A DNA stretch of 64,000 nt from Longispora fulva (GCF_015751905.1 NZ_JADOUF010000001.1:1302001-1366000); one strand, 5' to 3'; counted from the stretch's first letter, positions 33,579 to 43,437 are shown. Made by a program: numbers and translations. Notes: a model not told the origin generated them from the sequence alone.

Positions 33579-33669
33579 CGTCCCACGGTATCGACTCTCC
33601 CGGCTCGGGGACGTGCGCCGGTCGGTCGGTCGGGTCGCGATTCCCGACAGGTGCGCTCCTTGGTGCGGT

Positions 33670-33727
33670 CCCGGTGCGGTGCGCCGTGGTGTGGGGCGGT
33701 GTGGTGTGGGGCGGTGTGGGGCGGCCC
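33670..33727. repeat. Low-complexity GGTGTGGGGC-type repeat
   Basis: Degenerate tandem copies of a 9-11-nt unit (GGTGTGGGGC and variants) fill the gap between the kinase start and the protease stop. This looks like slippage-derived simple sequence; no function is evident. Confidence 0.6.
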
Positions 33728-33798
33728 GGCCCGACTGGGTCGGGTCGGGCCGCCGGTAGCGGAGCGGCGGGCCGATCAGCTCGGCCGCGCGCACCGGG

Positions 33799-35568
33799 TC
33801 AGGACACGGTGCACTGGGTGAAGTAGGTGGCCTGGGTGCAGGACACGTCGGCGGTGGCGGTGGCCGTCGCGCCCCGGTTGTCGGTGACGGTCAGCGTGAC
33901 GCGGTACGTGGCGGTCCTGGCGGGGTACGTGTGGCTGGGTTTGACCCCGGTCGCGGTGCCGCCGTCGCCGAAGGTCCACATGTAGCTGGCGATGGTACCG
34001 TCGGGATCGGTGGACGCGGTGGCGTCGCCGAAGCACAGGTTGGTCGCGCAGAAGCGGGTGAACGACGCGAGCGGCCTGTCGTTGACGGCGGGGTCGGACA
34101 GGCGGATCTGCGTACTGTTCGTGCCGGTCCTGCCGGTGTCGTCGGTGACGGTGAGCTTGACGGTGTAGGTGCCGTAGGCGGCGTAGGTGTGGCTGGGCTT
34201 CACGCCCGTGCCGGTCGCGCCGTCGCCGAAGTCCCAGGAGTAGGACAGCGCGGCGCCGGTGGAGGCGCTGGCGTCGAACGTGCACGCGCGGGCGTCGTTG
34301 TCGCAGGTAGGGGCGAAGCTGGCCGAGGGGCCGCCCGCGCCGCCGGGCGGGAACACAGCCGGGTCGTGCAGGTCCAGGAGGCGTTCCTTGGTGCCGTCGC
34401 CGGACGTGTCGGTCCAGCTGAGGTTGCCGGCGTTGACGAGCTTGTCGCGGATCGCGAGCACGCCCGCCCGGTTGCTGGGCTTGTTCGCGCCACTGGCCAG
34501 CCACGCGGCGGCGCCGGCCACGTGCGGGGCCGCCTGGGAGGTGCCGCTGTAGTTGGAGTACCCGCCGTTGGCGAACGTCGAGCGGATGCAGTCGCCGGGG
34601 GCCGCCAGGTCCACCCCGGCGCCGAAGTTGCTGTAGTCGGACAGGGTGTCGTCCCGGTTCTTGTTGTTGCTGTTGCACCAGGCGAAGTTCCCGGTGCCGC
34701 CGGGCTGGCCGTCGCCGTCGCTGAGGGAGGACACGGTGATCGCGTCGGCGACGTTGGCCGGGCTCTGGTGGCTGACGTCGCGGTGGTCGTTGCCGGCGGA
34801 CACCACGACGACGACGCCACGGGCGATGGCGCGGTTCACGGCGTCGTTGACGGCCTGGACGGTGCCGTCGAAGCCGATGCTGATGTTGGCGACCTCGATG
34901 TCGGCGGCGTGTGCCGTCACCCAGTCGATGCCGGCGACGATGCCGGCCGAGTCGCCGCTGCCCTCCTTGTCGAGGACCTTGACCGACCACAGCCGGGCGC
35001 CGGGAGCCATACCGACGTAACCGACGCCGTTGTCGAGTTCGCCGACGATGCCGGCGACGTTGCTGCCGTGCCCGTTGTCGTCGGTACCGGCGTTGTCGAC
35101 GCAGCTGGTGGTGTTGAGACAGTTCACCCGGTGCACCACGTTGAGGTCGGGGTGGTTCTGGTCGACGCCGGTGTCCAGGACCGCGACGTCGACGTCGACC
35201 CGCTCGTCGCGCCCGTCGCCGATCCTCAGGGCGGCGTTGCCGGCAGCCAGGGTGCGCGAGACGCCGTTGGCGACGGCCTGCCCGTCGGCGTGCCCGACCT
35301 TGTTCGGCTCGACGTAGGCGACCCGGGGGTCGGCGCGCAGTGCTGTGACCGCCCCCGGCGTCAGCTGGGCGGAGAAGCCGCGCAGCGCCGAGCGGTACAC
35401 CGATCCCAGCCGCAGTCCCGCGACGCCGCCGGCGACGGTCGCCGGGTCGGGGGCGGAATCGGTCAGGACCACCACGTAGGTGGCCGAGGGCTCCTGGGCC
35501 GCGGCCGGGGTCGCCATGACGCCGGCGATCGCCAACGTCATCCCGGCGAACAGTGCGATGCGTTTCAC
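33799..35568 (-). CDS. Secreted subtilisin-like (S8) protease with two PKD domains
   Basis: GTG at 35568 with GGAGGAAT upstream gives 589 residues. Order: signal peptide (1-24, ending PAAAQ), inhibitor I9 propeptide (about 28-95), catalytic domain with Asp132 (LDTGVD), His167 (NGHGSN) and Ser344 (SGTSQAAPH), then two PKD domains (about 415-500 and 505-580, each with W-x-FGDG). PKD domains bind polymers such as collagen or chitin. The enzyme is a secreted, self-processed endopeptidase. It is divergent from the regulator at 35678 with 109 nt between, so that regulator may control it. Confidence 0.93.
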   Translation of the reverse strand: MKRIALFAGMTLAIAGVMATPAAAQEPSATYVVVLTDSAPDPATVAGGVAGLRLGSVYRSALRGFSAQLTPGAVTALRADPRVAYVEPNKVGHADGQAVANGVSRTLAAGNAALRIGDGRDERVDVDVAVLDTGVDQNHPDLNVVHRVNCLNTTSCVDNAGTDDNGHGSNVAGIVGELDNGVGYVGMAPGARLWSVKVLDKEGSGDSAGIVAGIDWVTAHAADIEVANISIGFDGTVQAVNDAVNRAIARGVVVVVSAGNDHRDVSHQSPANVADAITVSSLSDGDGQPGGTGNFAWCNSNNKNRDDTLSDYSNFGAGVDLAAPGDCIRSTFANGGYSNYSGTSQAAPHVAGAAAWLASGANKPSNRAGVLAIRDKLVNAGNLSWTDTSGDGTKERLLDLHDPAVFPPGGAGGPSASFAPTCDNDARACTFDASASTGAALSYSWDFGDGATGTGVKPSHTYAAYGTYTVKLTVTDDTGRTGTNSTQIRLSDPAVNDRPLASFTRFCATNLCFGDATASTDPDGTIASYMWTFGDGGTATGVKPSHTYPARTATYRVTLTVTDNRGATATATADVSCTQATYFTQCTVS

Positions 35569-35677
35569 AATTCCTCCATGAGGGGTGGGGTTGCCCGGAA
35601 CGCTAAGCCCCCCTGGCGGGAAACGACCCGCCGGTTTACCGTCAACGGCGGGAAGCCGACACCATGGAGGAGGGTCG

Positions 35678-36724
35678 ATGCTGGAGCCGTTCGACGTGGC
35701 CGAAGCCGAGGAATCCCTGTACCGGGTGATGCTCGGCCGTCCGGACTCGACGATCGCCGACCTCGCGGAGGTGACCGGACGCGACAGTTCCAGGCTCCGC
35801 CGGCAACTACGGACGCTGGAGGCGCGGGGCCTGGTGACCGCGACGCCGACCCGGCCCGTCCGGTACCGGCCCGCGCCGCCGGACCTGGCGATCGAGGTGC
35901 TCGCCCTGCACCAGCACCAGCGCATCGACCGGGCACGCCTCGACGCCGCCGAACTCGCGGCCGTGTGGCACGCCGCGCACCGCGACCGCGAGCCGCCTAT
36001 CCAGATCATCGAGGGCGCCGAGGCCAATGTGCAGTGTTTCGTGCAGACCCAGCTGGCTACGCGCGAGGAGGTGCTGACGTTCGACAAGCCGCCGTACGTG
36101 CTGGCCGGCATCGCCCGCCAGGCCGAGGTCCAGCGCGAGCTGATGGCCCGGGGCGTGCGCTACCGCACCATCTACGACCGCCAGTCCCTCGCCGAACCCG
36201 AACAGGTCGCCCTGGCCCGGGAGCTCGCGCGGCTCGGCGAGCAGGCCCGCGTGCTGGACAACGTGCCCCTCAAGCTCCTGATCACCGACCGCGCGCACGC
36301 CCTCGTCCCGTTCCAGCTGACGGACGAGCGCCAGACCCTGGTCCTGCGGCGGTCCCCGTTGCTCGACAGCCTGGTCACCCTCTTCGAACTGCTCTGGGAG
36401 CGGGCGACCCCGCTGTGGTCGGCGGGTCGTGACGGCGGGGTCACCGACGACGACGCCCAGCTTCTCGGGTTCGCCGCGGCCGGGTACACCGACGAGACGA
36501 TCGCCCGCCGGATCGGGGTCAACAAACGCACGGTCGAGCGTCGGATGCGCCGGATCATGGACGAGCTCGGGGCGCGGACCCGGTTTCAGGCTGGTCTGCA
36601 GGCCGCGCACAAGGGCATCCTCGGGGCGCCGCCCGGTGAGTCGGCGACGACGGCCGCGTCGGGGCGCCCGGCCCCGGCCCCGGCACTGTTTCGTCAGGTG
36701 CCTCCGATGGACCATCAGCCGTAG
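35678..36724 (+). CDS. Hybrid TrmB-like / LuxR-type transcriptional regulator
   Basis: ATG at 35678 follows GGAGGAGGG. The 348-residue protein has an N-terminal winged helix (STIADLAEVTGRDSSRLRRQLRTLEARGLV), a middle domain of about 170 residues with PLD-like fold features as seen in TrmB-type regulators, and a C-terminal LuxR HTH (about 250-315: LGFAAAGYTDETIARRIGVNKRTVERRMRRI). This two-HTH layout is common for actinomycete regulators beside subtilase genes. The divergent S8 protease is the likely target. Confidence 0.82.
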   Translation: MLEPFDVAEAEESLYRVMLGRPDSTIADLAEVTGRDSSRLRRQLRTLEARGLVTATPTRPVRYRPAPPDLAIEVLALHQHQRIDRARLDAAELAAVWHAAHRDREPPIQIIEGAEANVQCFVQTQLATREEVLTFDKPPYVLAGIARQAEVQRELMARGVRYRTIYDRQSLAEPEQVALARELARLGEQARVLDNVPLKLLITDRAHALVPFQLTDERQTLVLRRSPLLDSLVTLFELLWERATPLWSAGRDGGVTDDDAQLLGFAAAGYTDETIARRIGVNKRTVERRMRRIMDELGARTRFQAGLQAAHKGILGAPPGESATTAASGRPAPAPALFRQVPPMDHQP

Positions 36725-36854
36725 GCGCGGCGCGGGGTCCGACGGCCGCCAGCGGTGTCCCTTCGTGTCGGACAATCCGGGCTGGTCGGATCGACTGTCC
36801 CCTCCGCGCGGCGCGCCCCTTGATCGCGGGGGAGCTGGGCGGCACGATGTCGCT

Positions 36855-37910
36855 GTGTTCAACCGCAGCGATCTCCTCATCGTCAGCGCCGCCGTGGTGG
36901 CAATCGGCGCCGCCGGCGTCACCCGGTACGCCCATCTCGGCGACGTCACGGCCTTCGGCTGCGCGGCGCTCGCCGTCGCGCTGCTCGCCTCCCTCGTGGG
37001 GCGTTCCGTCGAACAGCTCGGCGAACGGCTCGGCTCCGGGGGCACTGGGGTGCTGCAGAGCGCCCTGGGCAACCTGCCCGAGCTGTTCATCGGCTTCTTC
37101 GCGCTGAAGGCCGGCCTGACCTCGGTCGTCCAGGCGTCGATCATCGGCTCGATGCTGGCGAACCTGCTGCTCGTGCTCGGCGCGGCGTTCCTGGTCGGCG
37201 GCCTCAAGCACGGCAGCCAGAAGTTCGACTCCGCGCAGATCCGGATGACGATGGTCCTGCTGCTGTTGGCCACCGCCGCGCTGGTCATGCCGGCCATCGC
37301 GCACGGTCTGCACGCGCCGGTCTCCCAGCACGAGAAGCCACTGTCGATCGTGATCTCCGTGGTGCTGCTGGCGATCTTCGCGTTGTCGCTGCCGGCCTCG
37401 CTGAAGCGCCGCGCCTCGACGGACCCGGTGCCGGCCGGGCACGAGCCGCCGCGCTGGCCGCTGTGGCTGGCGGTGTCCGTGCTGGCCGGGGCCAGCGTCG
37501 CGGCGGCGCTGGTGTCCGACTGGTTCGTGCACGCCCTGGAGCCCGCGATGGGCACCCTGCACATCTCGCCGGCCTTCGCCGGCCTGGTGATCGTGGCGAT
37601 CGCCGGCAACGCGATCGAGAACGTGGTCGGCATCCAGCTCGCCGCGCGCAACCAGATGGACTTCGCGGTCAGCGTGATCATCAACAGCCCGTTGCAGATC
37701 GCCCTGCTGATGGCCCCGATGCTGGTCCTGCTGAGCCTGTTCACCGCGACGACCCTGACCCTCGTGTTCACCCCGCTGCTGGTGGCCGCCGTGCTGTTGA
37801 CGGTGTTGACGGTGGCGATCGCGATGCTGGACGGGGAGTCGAACTGGTTGGAGGGCGCGGTGATGATCGCCCTGTACGCGATCATCGCGACGATGTTCTG
37901 GTGGGGCTGA
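36855..37910 (+). CDS. CaCA-family cation (Ca2+/H+) antiporter
   Basis: GTG at 36855; a weak purine stretch lies upstream. The 351-residue protein has about eleven membrane spans with the two inverted alpha-repeat signatures GNLPELFIGFFALK (first half) and GNAIENVVGIQLA (second half), each carrying the transport Glu. The cytoplasmic loop between is short and charged (SLKRRASTDPV). It is expected to export Ca2+ or Na+ in exchange for H+. No link to neighbours is evident. Confidence 0.88.
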   Translation: MFNRSDLLIVSAAVVAIGAAGVTRYAHLGDVTAFGCAALAVALLASLVGRSVEQLGERLGSGGTGVLQSALGNLPELFIGFFALKAGLTSVVQASIIGSMLANLLLVLGAAFLVGGLKHGSQKFDSAQIRMTMVLLLLATAALVMPAIAHGLHAPVSQHEKPLSIVISVVLLAIFALSLPASLKRRASTDPVPAGHEPPRWPLWLAVSVLAGASVAAALVSDWFVHALEPAMGTLHISPAFAGLVIVAIAGNAIENVVGIQLAARNQMDFAVSVIINSPLQIALLMAPMLVLLSLFTATTLTLVFTPLLVAAVLLTVLTVAIAMLDGESNWLEGAVMIALYAIIATMFWWG

Positions 37911-37959
37911 CCCCTGTCACCTAGCAACCTAGGACGCCGGGGGTGGCGTGACGCCCGCC

Positions 37960-38130
37960 ATGCCACCCCAGCTCCACCGCCTCACTCCACGGAGCAGCCC
38001 CGAGCCCCAACGGGGCCACCTCACCTCCGCAGCGCCACCTCGCCCTGTGGGGCTTCCTCACCTGCCCGGAACCACCTCGCCCCACACGGCCACTTCACCT
38101 CCCGGAGTCACCCCGCCCGAAGGAGCCGCC
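37960..38130. repeat. Degenerate CCACCTCRCC-rich intergenic repeat
   Basis: Variants of CCACCTC(A/G)CC recur at irregular 20-30-nt intervals between the antiporter stop and the methyltransferase start. No gene is supported here. Confidence 0.45.
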
Positions 38131-38195
38131 TCGCCGTCACGGACCCGGGCCACCACGGTCCCGGTCCCGGCGGTGCCGCCGCGCTCCGATAGCTT

Positions 38196-39347
38196 GTGAC
38201 CTCGATGAACCGTTTCATGACGCCCCACGGCGAGTTCGACCTCGTCCGCTTCCCGGTCGACCCGCGCGACCCGTTGCGCGCGTGGGACGCCGCAGACGAC
38301 TACCTGCTGCGGCATCTCGACACACTCGACCTGTCCGGGACCGTGGTCGTCGTCGGTGACCGGTGGGGCGCGCTGACCACGGCGCTCGCCCGGTACGGGC
38401 CCATCCTGATCACCGACTCCCACCTGGCGGCCGAGGCCGCCCGGGAGAACCTGCGCCGCGCCGGAGCCGACGCGCGCGTGTCGACCACCCGGGACGAGCC
38501 GCCGGGCGTGGTCGACGTGCTGGTGGTGCGGGTACCCAAAAGTCTCGCTCTTCTCGAGGACCAGCTGCACCGGCTCGCCCCCGGGACGCACGCCGGCACC
38601 GTGGTCGTCGGCGCCGGCATGGTCAAGGAGATCCACACCTCGACGCTGGAGCTGTTCGAACGGATCCTCGGACCGACCAGCACCTCGCTGGCCGAGCGCA
38701 AGGCCCGGCTCGTCTTCTGCACCCCCGACCCGGCGCTCGTGCGGCCCGCCAACCCGTGGCCCCGGACCCACGCCCTGCCCGGCGACGTCGGCGTCGTGTC
38801 CGGGCTGACCGTGACGAACCACGCCGGGGTGTTCTCCGCCGAACGGCTCGACATCGGCACCCGCTTCCTCCTCGGACATCTTCCGGCGCGTTCCGGCGCC
38901 GAACACGTCGTGGACCTGGGCTGCGGCAACGGCGTGGTCGGGCTGGCCGCGGCGCTCGGCAACCCGGACGCGGAGCTGACGTTCGTCGACGAGTCCTACC
39001 AGGCGGTGGCGTCGGCGGAGGCGACGATGGCGGCCAACGCGCCCCGGACCAAGGCCCGTTTCCTGGTCGGCGACGGCCTCGCCGGCTTCCCGCCAGCCAG
39101 CGTCGACCTGGTCCTGAACAACCCGCCGTTCCACGTGCACCAGTCGACGGGCGACGCGACGGCCTGGCGGATGTTCACCGGCGCGCGGGCGGCCCTGCGG
39201 CCCGGGGGAGAGCTGTGGGTGGTCGGCAACCGGCACCTCGGTTACCACGTGAAGCTGCGCAGGTTGTTCGGCAACTGCGAGGTGGTGGCGGCCAACCCGA
39301 AGTTCGTCCTCCTGCGCGCCGTCCGTACGGGTGGGCCGCGGCCGTAG
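38196..39347 (+). CDS. RlmG/RsmC-like rRNA guanine-N2 methyltransferase
   Basis: GTG at 38196, with ATG at 38205 as an alternative. The 383-residue protein has two methyltransferase-like halves: an N-terminal degenerate domain and a C-terminal SAM-binding domain with VDLGCGNGVVGLAAAL and the catalytic NNPPFHVHQ (NPPF motif used on exocyclic amines). This is the RlmG/RsmC layout. It would methylate a guanine of rRNA. The exact target is not determinable. Confidence 0.88.
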   Translation: MTSMNRFMTPHGEFDLVRFPVDPRDPLRAWDAADDYLLRHLDTLDLSGTVVVVGDRWGALTTALARYGPILITDSHLAAEAARENLRRAGADARVSTTRDEPPGVVDVLVVRVPKSLALLEDQLHRLAPGTHAGTVVVGAGMVKEIHTSTLELFERILGPTSTSLAERKARLVFCTPDPALVRPANPWPRTHALPGDVGVVSGLTVTNHAGVFSAERLDIGTRFLLGHLPARSGAEHVVDLGCGNGVVGLAAALGNPDAELTFVDESYQAVASAEATMAANAPRTKARFLVGDGLAGFPPASVDLVLNNPPFHVHQSTGDATAWRMFTGARAALRPGGELWVVGNRHLGYHVKLRRLFGNCEVVAANPKFVLLRAVRTGGPRP

Positions 39348-39395
39348 CGGACGAGCGGGGCCACGGCGGGCACGGTAGCTCCGTACACTGCGCCG

Positions 39396-39599
39396 ATGCG
39401 GACAACCAGCCACGGGTGGTACGCGAGGATCGCCGGCACGGTCGCGACCCTCGCCGGGATGGTCGTGATCTTGTTCAACTGGAACAGGCCCGACTACGAG
39501 AGTGGGTTCTTCGTCGGCGGTCTCCTGGTGATCGGTGGCCTGCTGCTGCGGATCGAGGGCGCGGTGTCGGCGCGCAACGGGTCCGCGGCGAAGGACTGA
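39396..39599 (+). CDS. Small two-span membrane protein, unknown function
   Basis: A 67-residue protein from ATG at 39396 with two likely membrane helices (IAGTVATLAGMVVILF and FFVGGLLVIGGLLLRI). It is 48 nt after the methyltransferase. No family is recognised. Confidence 0.65.
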   Translation: MRTTSHGWYARIAGTVATLAGMVVILFNWNRPDYESGFFVGGLLVIGGLLLRIEGAVSARNGSAAKD

Positions 39600-39633
39600 A
39601 CCCGACTTGGAACAGGTGTACTAAGATGGCGGG

Positions 39634-40266
39634 GTGGCCTCGTACTCCTTCCAGCCCTCGATCCTCGATCTGACCCCGGACGGCCCCGCTCTCGGGTCCC
39701 TGGCGGGTGCGAGGCGGCACGGGCTGACCGGGGGCGCGTGGGTCGACCACGTGCCCGGCTGGGTGCGCGGCTCCGACGACGTCCTCGGCACCCTGCTGCA
39801 GGAGGTGCCGTGGCACGCCGAGCGCCGCACGATGTACGACCGCGATGTCGACGTCCCCCGCCTCCTGAGCTGGTACGGGGGCGACGATCCCCTCCCGCAC
39901 CCCCTGCTCGCCGAGGCCCGCGCCGCCCTGTCGGCGCACTACGCCCCGGAGCTGGGCGAGCCGTTCGTGACCGCCGGCATGTGCCTGTACCGCACGGGGC
40001 GCGACAGCGTCGCCTGGCACGGGGACACCAACGGCCGGGCGTCGACGTCCGACACGATGGTCGCGATCGTGTCCTTCGGGTCGCCCCGCGCGTTGCTGCT
40101 GCGGCCGCGGGGCGGCGGGGACAGCGTCCGGTTCGCGGTGGGGCACGGCGACCTGGTGGTGATGGGCGGCTCCTGCCAGCGGACATGGGAGCACGCCATC
40201 CCGAAGACGAGCCGCCCGGTGGGGCCGAGGGTGAGCGTCCAGTTCCGCACGGCGGGCGTGTCCTAG
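39634..40266 (+). CDS. AlkB-like 2-oxoglutarate/Fe(II) dioxygenase
   Basis: GTG at 39634; 210 residues. The metal triad is His129-x-Asp131 (WHGDTNG) and His187 (WEHAIPK), with the 2OG-binding arginines in RVSVQFR. Proteins of this group repair alkylated bases by oxidative demethylation. No ada gene is adjacent. Confidence 0.88.
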   Translation: MASYSFQPSILDLTPDGPALGSLAGARRHGLTGGAWVDHVPGWVRGSDDVLGTLLQEVPWHAERRTMYDRDVDVPRLLSWYGGDDPLPHPLLAEARAALSAHYAPELGEPFVTAGMCLYRTGRDSVAWHGDTNGRASTSDTMVAIVSFGSPRALLLRPRGGGDSVRFAVGHGDLVVMGGSCQRTWEHAIPKTSRPVGPRVSVQFRTAGVS

Positions 40267-40381
40267 ACCGGTGTCGCTCAGGAAAACTGACGGCGGGGTG
40301 TCCTGGGCCGTGCTTTCCGGAAGGCCGGCCGTCCCTCGACGTGGCGGGCGGGGCCGACGCCGGGGAGTCGGGACATGACGC

Positions 40382-42727
40382 TCAGGTCCCGGTCCGCCGA
40401 GGGAGGCGGCGGATCGCGACCGCGCACGTGTCGTCGTCGGTGGTGACGGGCTCCAGGTCCCGCAGGAGGACCGGCAGCGCCACGTCCGGCCGCCCGGCCA
40501 GCGCGTCGGCCAGCGCCCGCATGCTGGTGACGATGTCGGTGTCGCGGGTCTCGACGAGCCCGTCGGTGTAGAGGAGCACGGTGTCGCCCGGTTCCAGGGT
40601 CACCTCGGCCGTCTCGTACTCGGCCCCGGCGAAGGCCCCCAGCAGCGGACCGGTGCGCGCGTCGAGGAGCAGTGCCTCGCCGTCGGCGCCCAGGGACACC
40701 GGTGCCGGGTGCCCGGCGGTGGCCCAGCGGAACCGGCCGCTGTCGGGGTCGTAGCGGCCGATCAGCGCGGTACCCGTCGGGCTGTCCGGGTCGTCGCACA
40801 GCAGGCGGTTGAGGTAGCCGAGCAGTTCGGCCGGGTCGCCGGTGGCTGCCGTGAGCCCGACGAGGGCGTTGCGGACCTTGGTCATCGCCGCGGCCGCCGC
40901 GAGCCCGTGTCCGGCCATGTCGCCGATCGCGACGAGCGTGTGCCCGTCGGGGAGCGCGCGCAGGTCGAACCAGTCGCCGCCGACCCGGGCCGCGGCCTGG
41001 GCCGGTTGGTACCGCACGGCCGCCGCCAGCCCGGGCAGCGTCACCTGCCCCTCGGGCAGCGGCAGGATCATCTCCTGCAGCCGGGCGGTGACCCGCTGCT
41101 CGGCGACGAGCGCGCGGCGGCGTTCGGTGAGGTCGGCGCGCAGGTCGTTGAGCTGCCGGCGGGCCTGCTCGGCGGCCGTCACGTCCTGGACGATGCCGTA
41201 GATCTTCACCGGCACGCCGTCGGTGTCCACCACGGCCTCGCCCACGGTGCGCAGCCATTTCACGCCGCCGGGCAGCCCGACCCGGAACGTCACGTCGATC
41301 CGCCGGTGCTCGGCGAGGTTGGCCAGCCCGAGTTCGAGGATCGCGACGTCCTCGGGGAGGACGAGCGCGGTGAGTTCGTCCAGGCTCGCCGGGCCGGCGG
41401 TGCGGGCGCGTTCGAGGATCTGGTACACGTTGTCCGACCAGGCTGCGCTGCCCCCGGCCAGGTCCCACTCGCCCCAGCCGAGGGAACCGAGCCGTTCGGT
41501 GTAGGCGAGCCGTTCGGCCTGGAACTCCAGCTCGTCGTGCACCACCCAGCGGGCCAGCAGCGCCGTGCCCCACCGGTGCACGCGCACGCTGAGCCGGGCC
41601 TCCGGGGGCAGCCGCTCGCCGGTGTCGGAGTACAGGAACGGCCCCACCACCCGGGGCACGCCGTCGGCGAGGACCTGCGCGTAGGCGTCCCACAGCGGGG
41701 TGTCCGCCGCGGCCGGGTACGCGTCGAGGACCCGCATGCCCACCATCTCCTGGCTGCGCCGACCGGTGCTGTCCTGCGCCTCGGGGCTGGCGGCCTCGAT
41801 CCGGTAGTCGACGATCCGGTCGGCCCGGTCGCGGACCGGGGCGAGGACCGCGAACGCGCCGGGGAGCATGTCCAGCACCGTCTGCGCCGCGAGGGTCCAG
41901 CTGCCGGGGGACTCCTGCCGGCCGGCGAGGCGGTCCAGCAGGCGGGCCCCCGCCTCCGCGACCTGTGCCCGGGTGGTCCGGCGGGTCGCCGCGTCGAACG
42001 GCTCCGGCCGGTCCCACATCACGCCGATCGCCGCCACGACCTCGCCGTCGGGGTGGTGCCGGCGGACCGGGATCCACAGCCGCGACGGCCACAGGTCCTC
42101 GGGATCGCCGATCAGGGTGTACCGGCGTCGCGCCGTCTCCAGGTCCGGCAGCCACACCTCGCGTCCGAAGCGCACGCAGTCGCGGACCGCGGTGTTCACG
42201 TGGTCGGGCGGACGCTGCCAGGCGCCCGCGAACCGGGCCGGCGTCCCGGCGGTGCCCAACGCCTGCACGGACCCGTCGGGCTGTACGGCCATGATGACGA
42301 CCGCCGCCGCGCCCACCCGTGCGGACAGCTGGCCGAGCAGGTCGTCGGCGAGTTCGGCGACGTCCTGGCGCTCGACGGGTTCCGCGGACGCGACCGCGCC
42401 GCGTTCCCACCGGGTACCGGCGAGGACCACGGCGGGCCCGGGCTCCTGTCGCAGGTAGTACGCCGGGTCCAGGAGCCCGGGCGGCGGCGCGGACGCGGTC
42501 CCGGTCAGCCCGGCGGTCTCCAGCAGGGCCGCGGCGGTGGCGGCCGGGTCCTCGCCGCGTTCGCTCGCCAGCCGGTGCAGGCGGGCCTCGGCCTGCGCCA
42601 GGTCGGAGCCGAACCGGCCGGCGATGAGCCCCGCCGCCCGGTCCAGGAGCCTGGCCCGGGAGGCTTTGGCCTGCAGCGCGTCGTAGTCCGCGCGCGTCTG
42701 GACAGCGCCGGCGAACCCGCGGGTCAT
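40382..42727 (-). CDS. Multi-sensor SpoIIE-type serine phosphatase
   Basis: ATG at 42727 (MTRGFAGAVQTRADY) is chosen; an in-frame GTG at 42745 is possible. The 781-residue protein has an ANTAR-like helical N terminus (about 10-75, LQAKASRARLLDRAAGLIAGRFG), a GAF domain (about 110-275), two PAS domains (about 285-530) and a C-terminal SpoIIE/PP2C phosphatase (about 555-781) with GGDWFDL, GDMAGHG and LLYTDGLVE metal-binding motifs. Such proteins dephosphorylate anti-sigma-factor antagonists in response to small-molecule or redox cues. An ANTAR-like segment in front is unusual. Confidence 0.88.
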   Translation of the reverse strand: MTRGFAGAVQTRADYDALQAKASRARLLDRAAGLIAGRFGSDLAQAEARLHRLASERGEDPAATAAALLETAGLTGTASAPPPGLLDPAYYLRQEPGPAVVLAGTRWERGAVASAEPVERQDVAELADDLLGQLSARVGAAAVVIMAVQPDGSVQALGTAGTPARFAGAWQRPPDHVNTAVRDCVRFGREVWLPDLETARRRYTLIGDPEDLWPSRLWIPVRRHHPDGEVVAAIGVMWDRPEPFDAATRRTTRAQVAEAGARLLDRLAGRQESPGSWTLAAQTVLDMLPGAFAVLAPVRDRADRIVDYRIEAASPEAQDSTGRRSQEMVGMRVLDAYPAAADTPLWDAYAQVLADGVPRVVGPFLYSDTGERLPPEARLSVRVHRWGTALLARWVVHDELEFQAERLAYTERLGSLGWGEWDLAGGSAAWSDNVYQILERARTAGPASLDELTALVLPEDVAILELGLANLAEHRRIDVTFRVGLPGGVKWLRTVGEAVVDTDGVPVKIYGIVQDVTAAEQARRQLNDLRADLTERRRALVAEQRVTARLQEMILPLPEGQVTLPGLAAAVRYQPAQAAARVGGDWFDLRALPDGHTLVAIGDMAGHGLAAAAAMTKVRNALVGLTAATGDPAELLGYLNRLLCDDPDSPTGTALIGRYDPDSGRFRWATAGHPAPVSLGADGEALLLDARTGPLLGAFAGAEYETAEVTLEPGDTVLLYTDGLVETRDTDIVTSMRALADALAGRPDVALPVLLRDLEPVTTDDDTCAVAIRRLPRRTGT

Positions 42728-42952
42728 GGTGGTTTTGCCTGCCACCCCTCCACTGTCGCAGCACCCGGCCCGGCCTGGGCGCGCCCGGCCCAGGTCGAGC
42801 GGCCGGCGATCGGACTTTCCGCCCTCCGACGGCGATACCCGGAACCGGCGGATAGGTTTCGGGTCCGCCGCCTCCGTCAGATTCCCGGTGAACCGTTCCG
42901 GGGGCCCGTCCGTAGTGCTCAGTGACGTGCCCCCTCTCGAACGGAGCGAAAC

Positions 42953-43378
42953 ATGACGGTCAACGACACGCTGTGCCGGCGCGCGGTGCTGCTCGGGGCG
43001 GGGGCTGTCGGCGCGACAGCCCTGCTCGCGGCATGCGGCGGCTCCACCGACCAGGCGAAGCCGTCCGACCCGCCCGCCAACCCCCAGACCCCTGACTCGG
43101 GGGTACTGGCGAAACTCGCCGACATCCCCGTCGGCGGCGGCAAGCTGGTCGGATCGGTGCTGGTGGTCCAGCCGCAGGCCGGCGTCGTGAAGGCCTTCAG
43201 CGCCCGGTGCACCCATCAGGGCACCATCGTCGGCACCCCCGAGGCTGGCGTGATCACGTGCCCGAACCACGGCTCGCAGTTCAGGGCCGACGACGGCTCT
43301 CTCGTCAAGGGGCCGGCCGCGCGGGGACTGTCGGCGATCGCGGTGAAGGTCGTGGGAGGCGACGTCGTGAAGGCCTGA
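42953..43378 (+). CDS. Rieske [2Fe-2S] lipoprotein, Tat-type signal
   Basis: A 141-residue protein. The N terminus carries RRAVLLGAGAVG and the lipobox LLAAC (Cys28), so it is probably a Tat-exported lipoprotein. The Rieske cluster is bound by Cys86/His88 (CTHQG) and Cys103/His106 (CPNHGSQF). It lacks any catalytic domain, so it acts as a small electron-transfer protein at the cell surface. It is divergent from the SpoIIE phosphatase. Confidence 0.9.
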   Translation: MTVNDTLCRRAVLLGAGAVGATALLAACGGSTDQAKPSDPPANPQTPDSGVLAKLADIPVGGGKLVGSVLVVQPQAGVVKAFSARCTHQGTIVGTPEAGVITCPNHGSQFRADDGSLVKGPAARGLSAIAVKVVGGDVVKA

Positions 43379-43437
43379 CCGGGCACCGGGCCTTCGCGGG
43401 GCGGCGGTGCGGGATCCGGCGTGGCAAGATATCGATC

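Noticed and set aside
33931-36432. Plus-strand frame through the subtilase gene
   Set aside because: It runs antisense to a protease with intact triad and across its promoter; no domain is visible.
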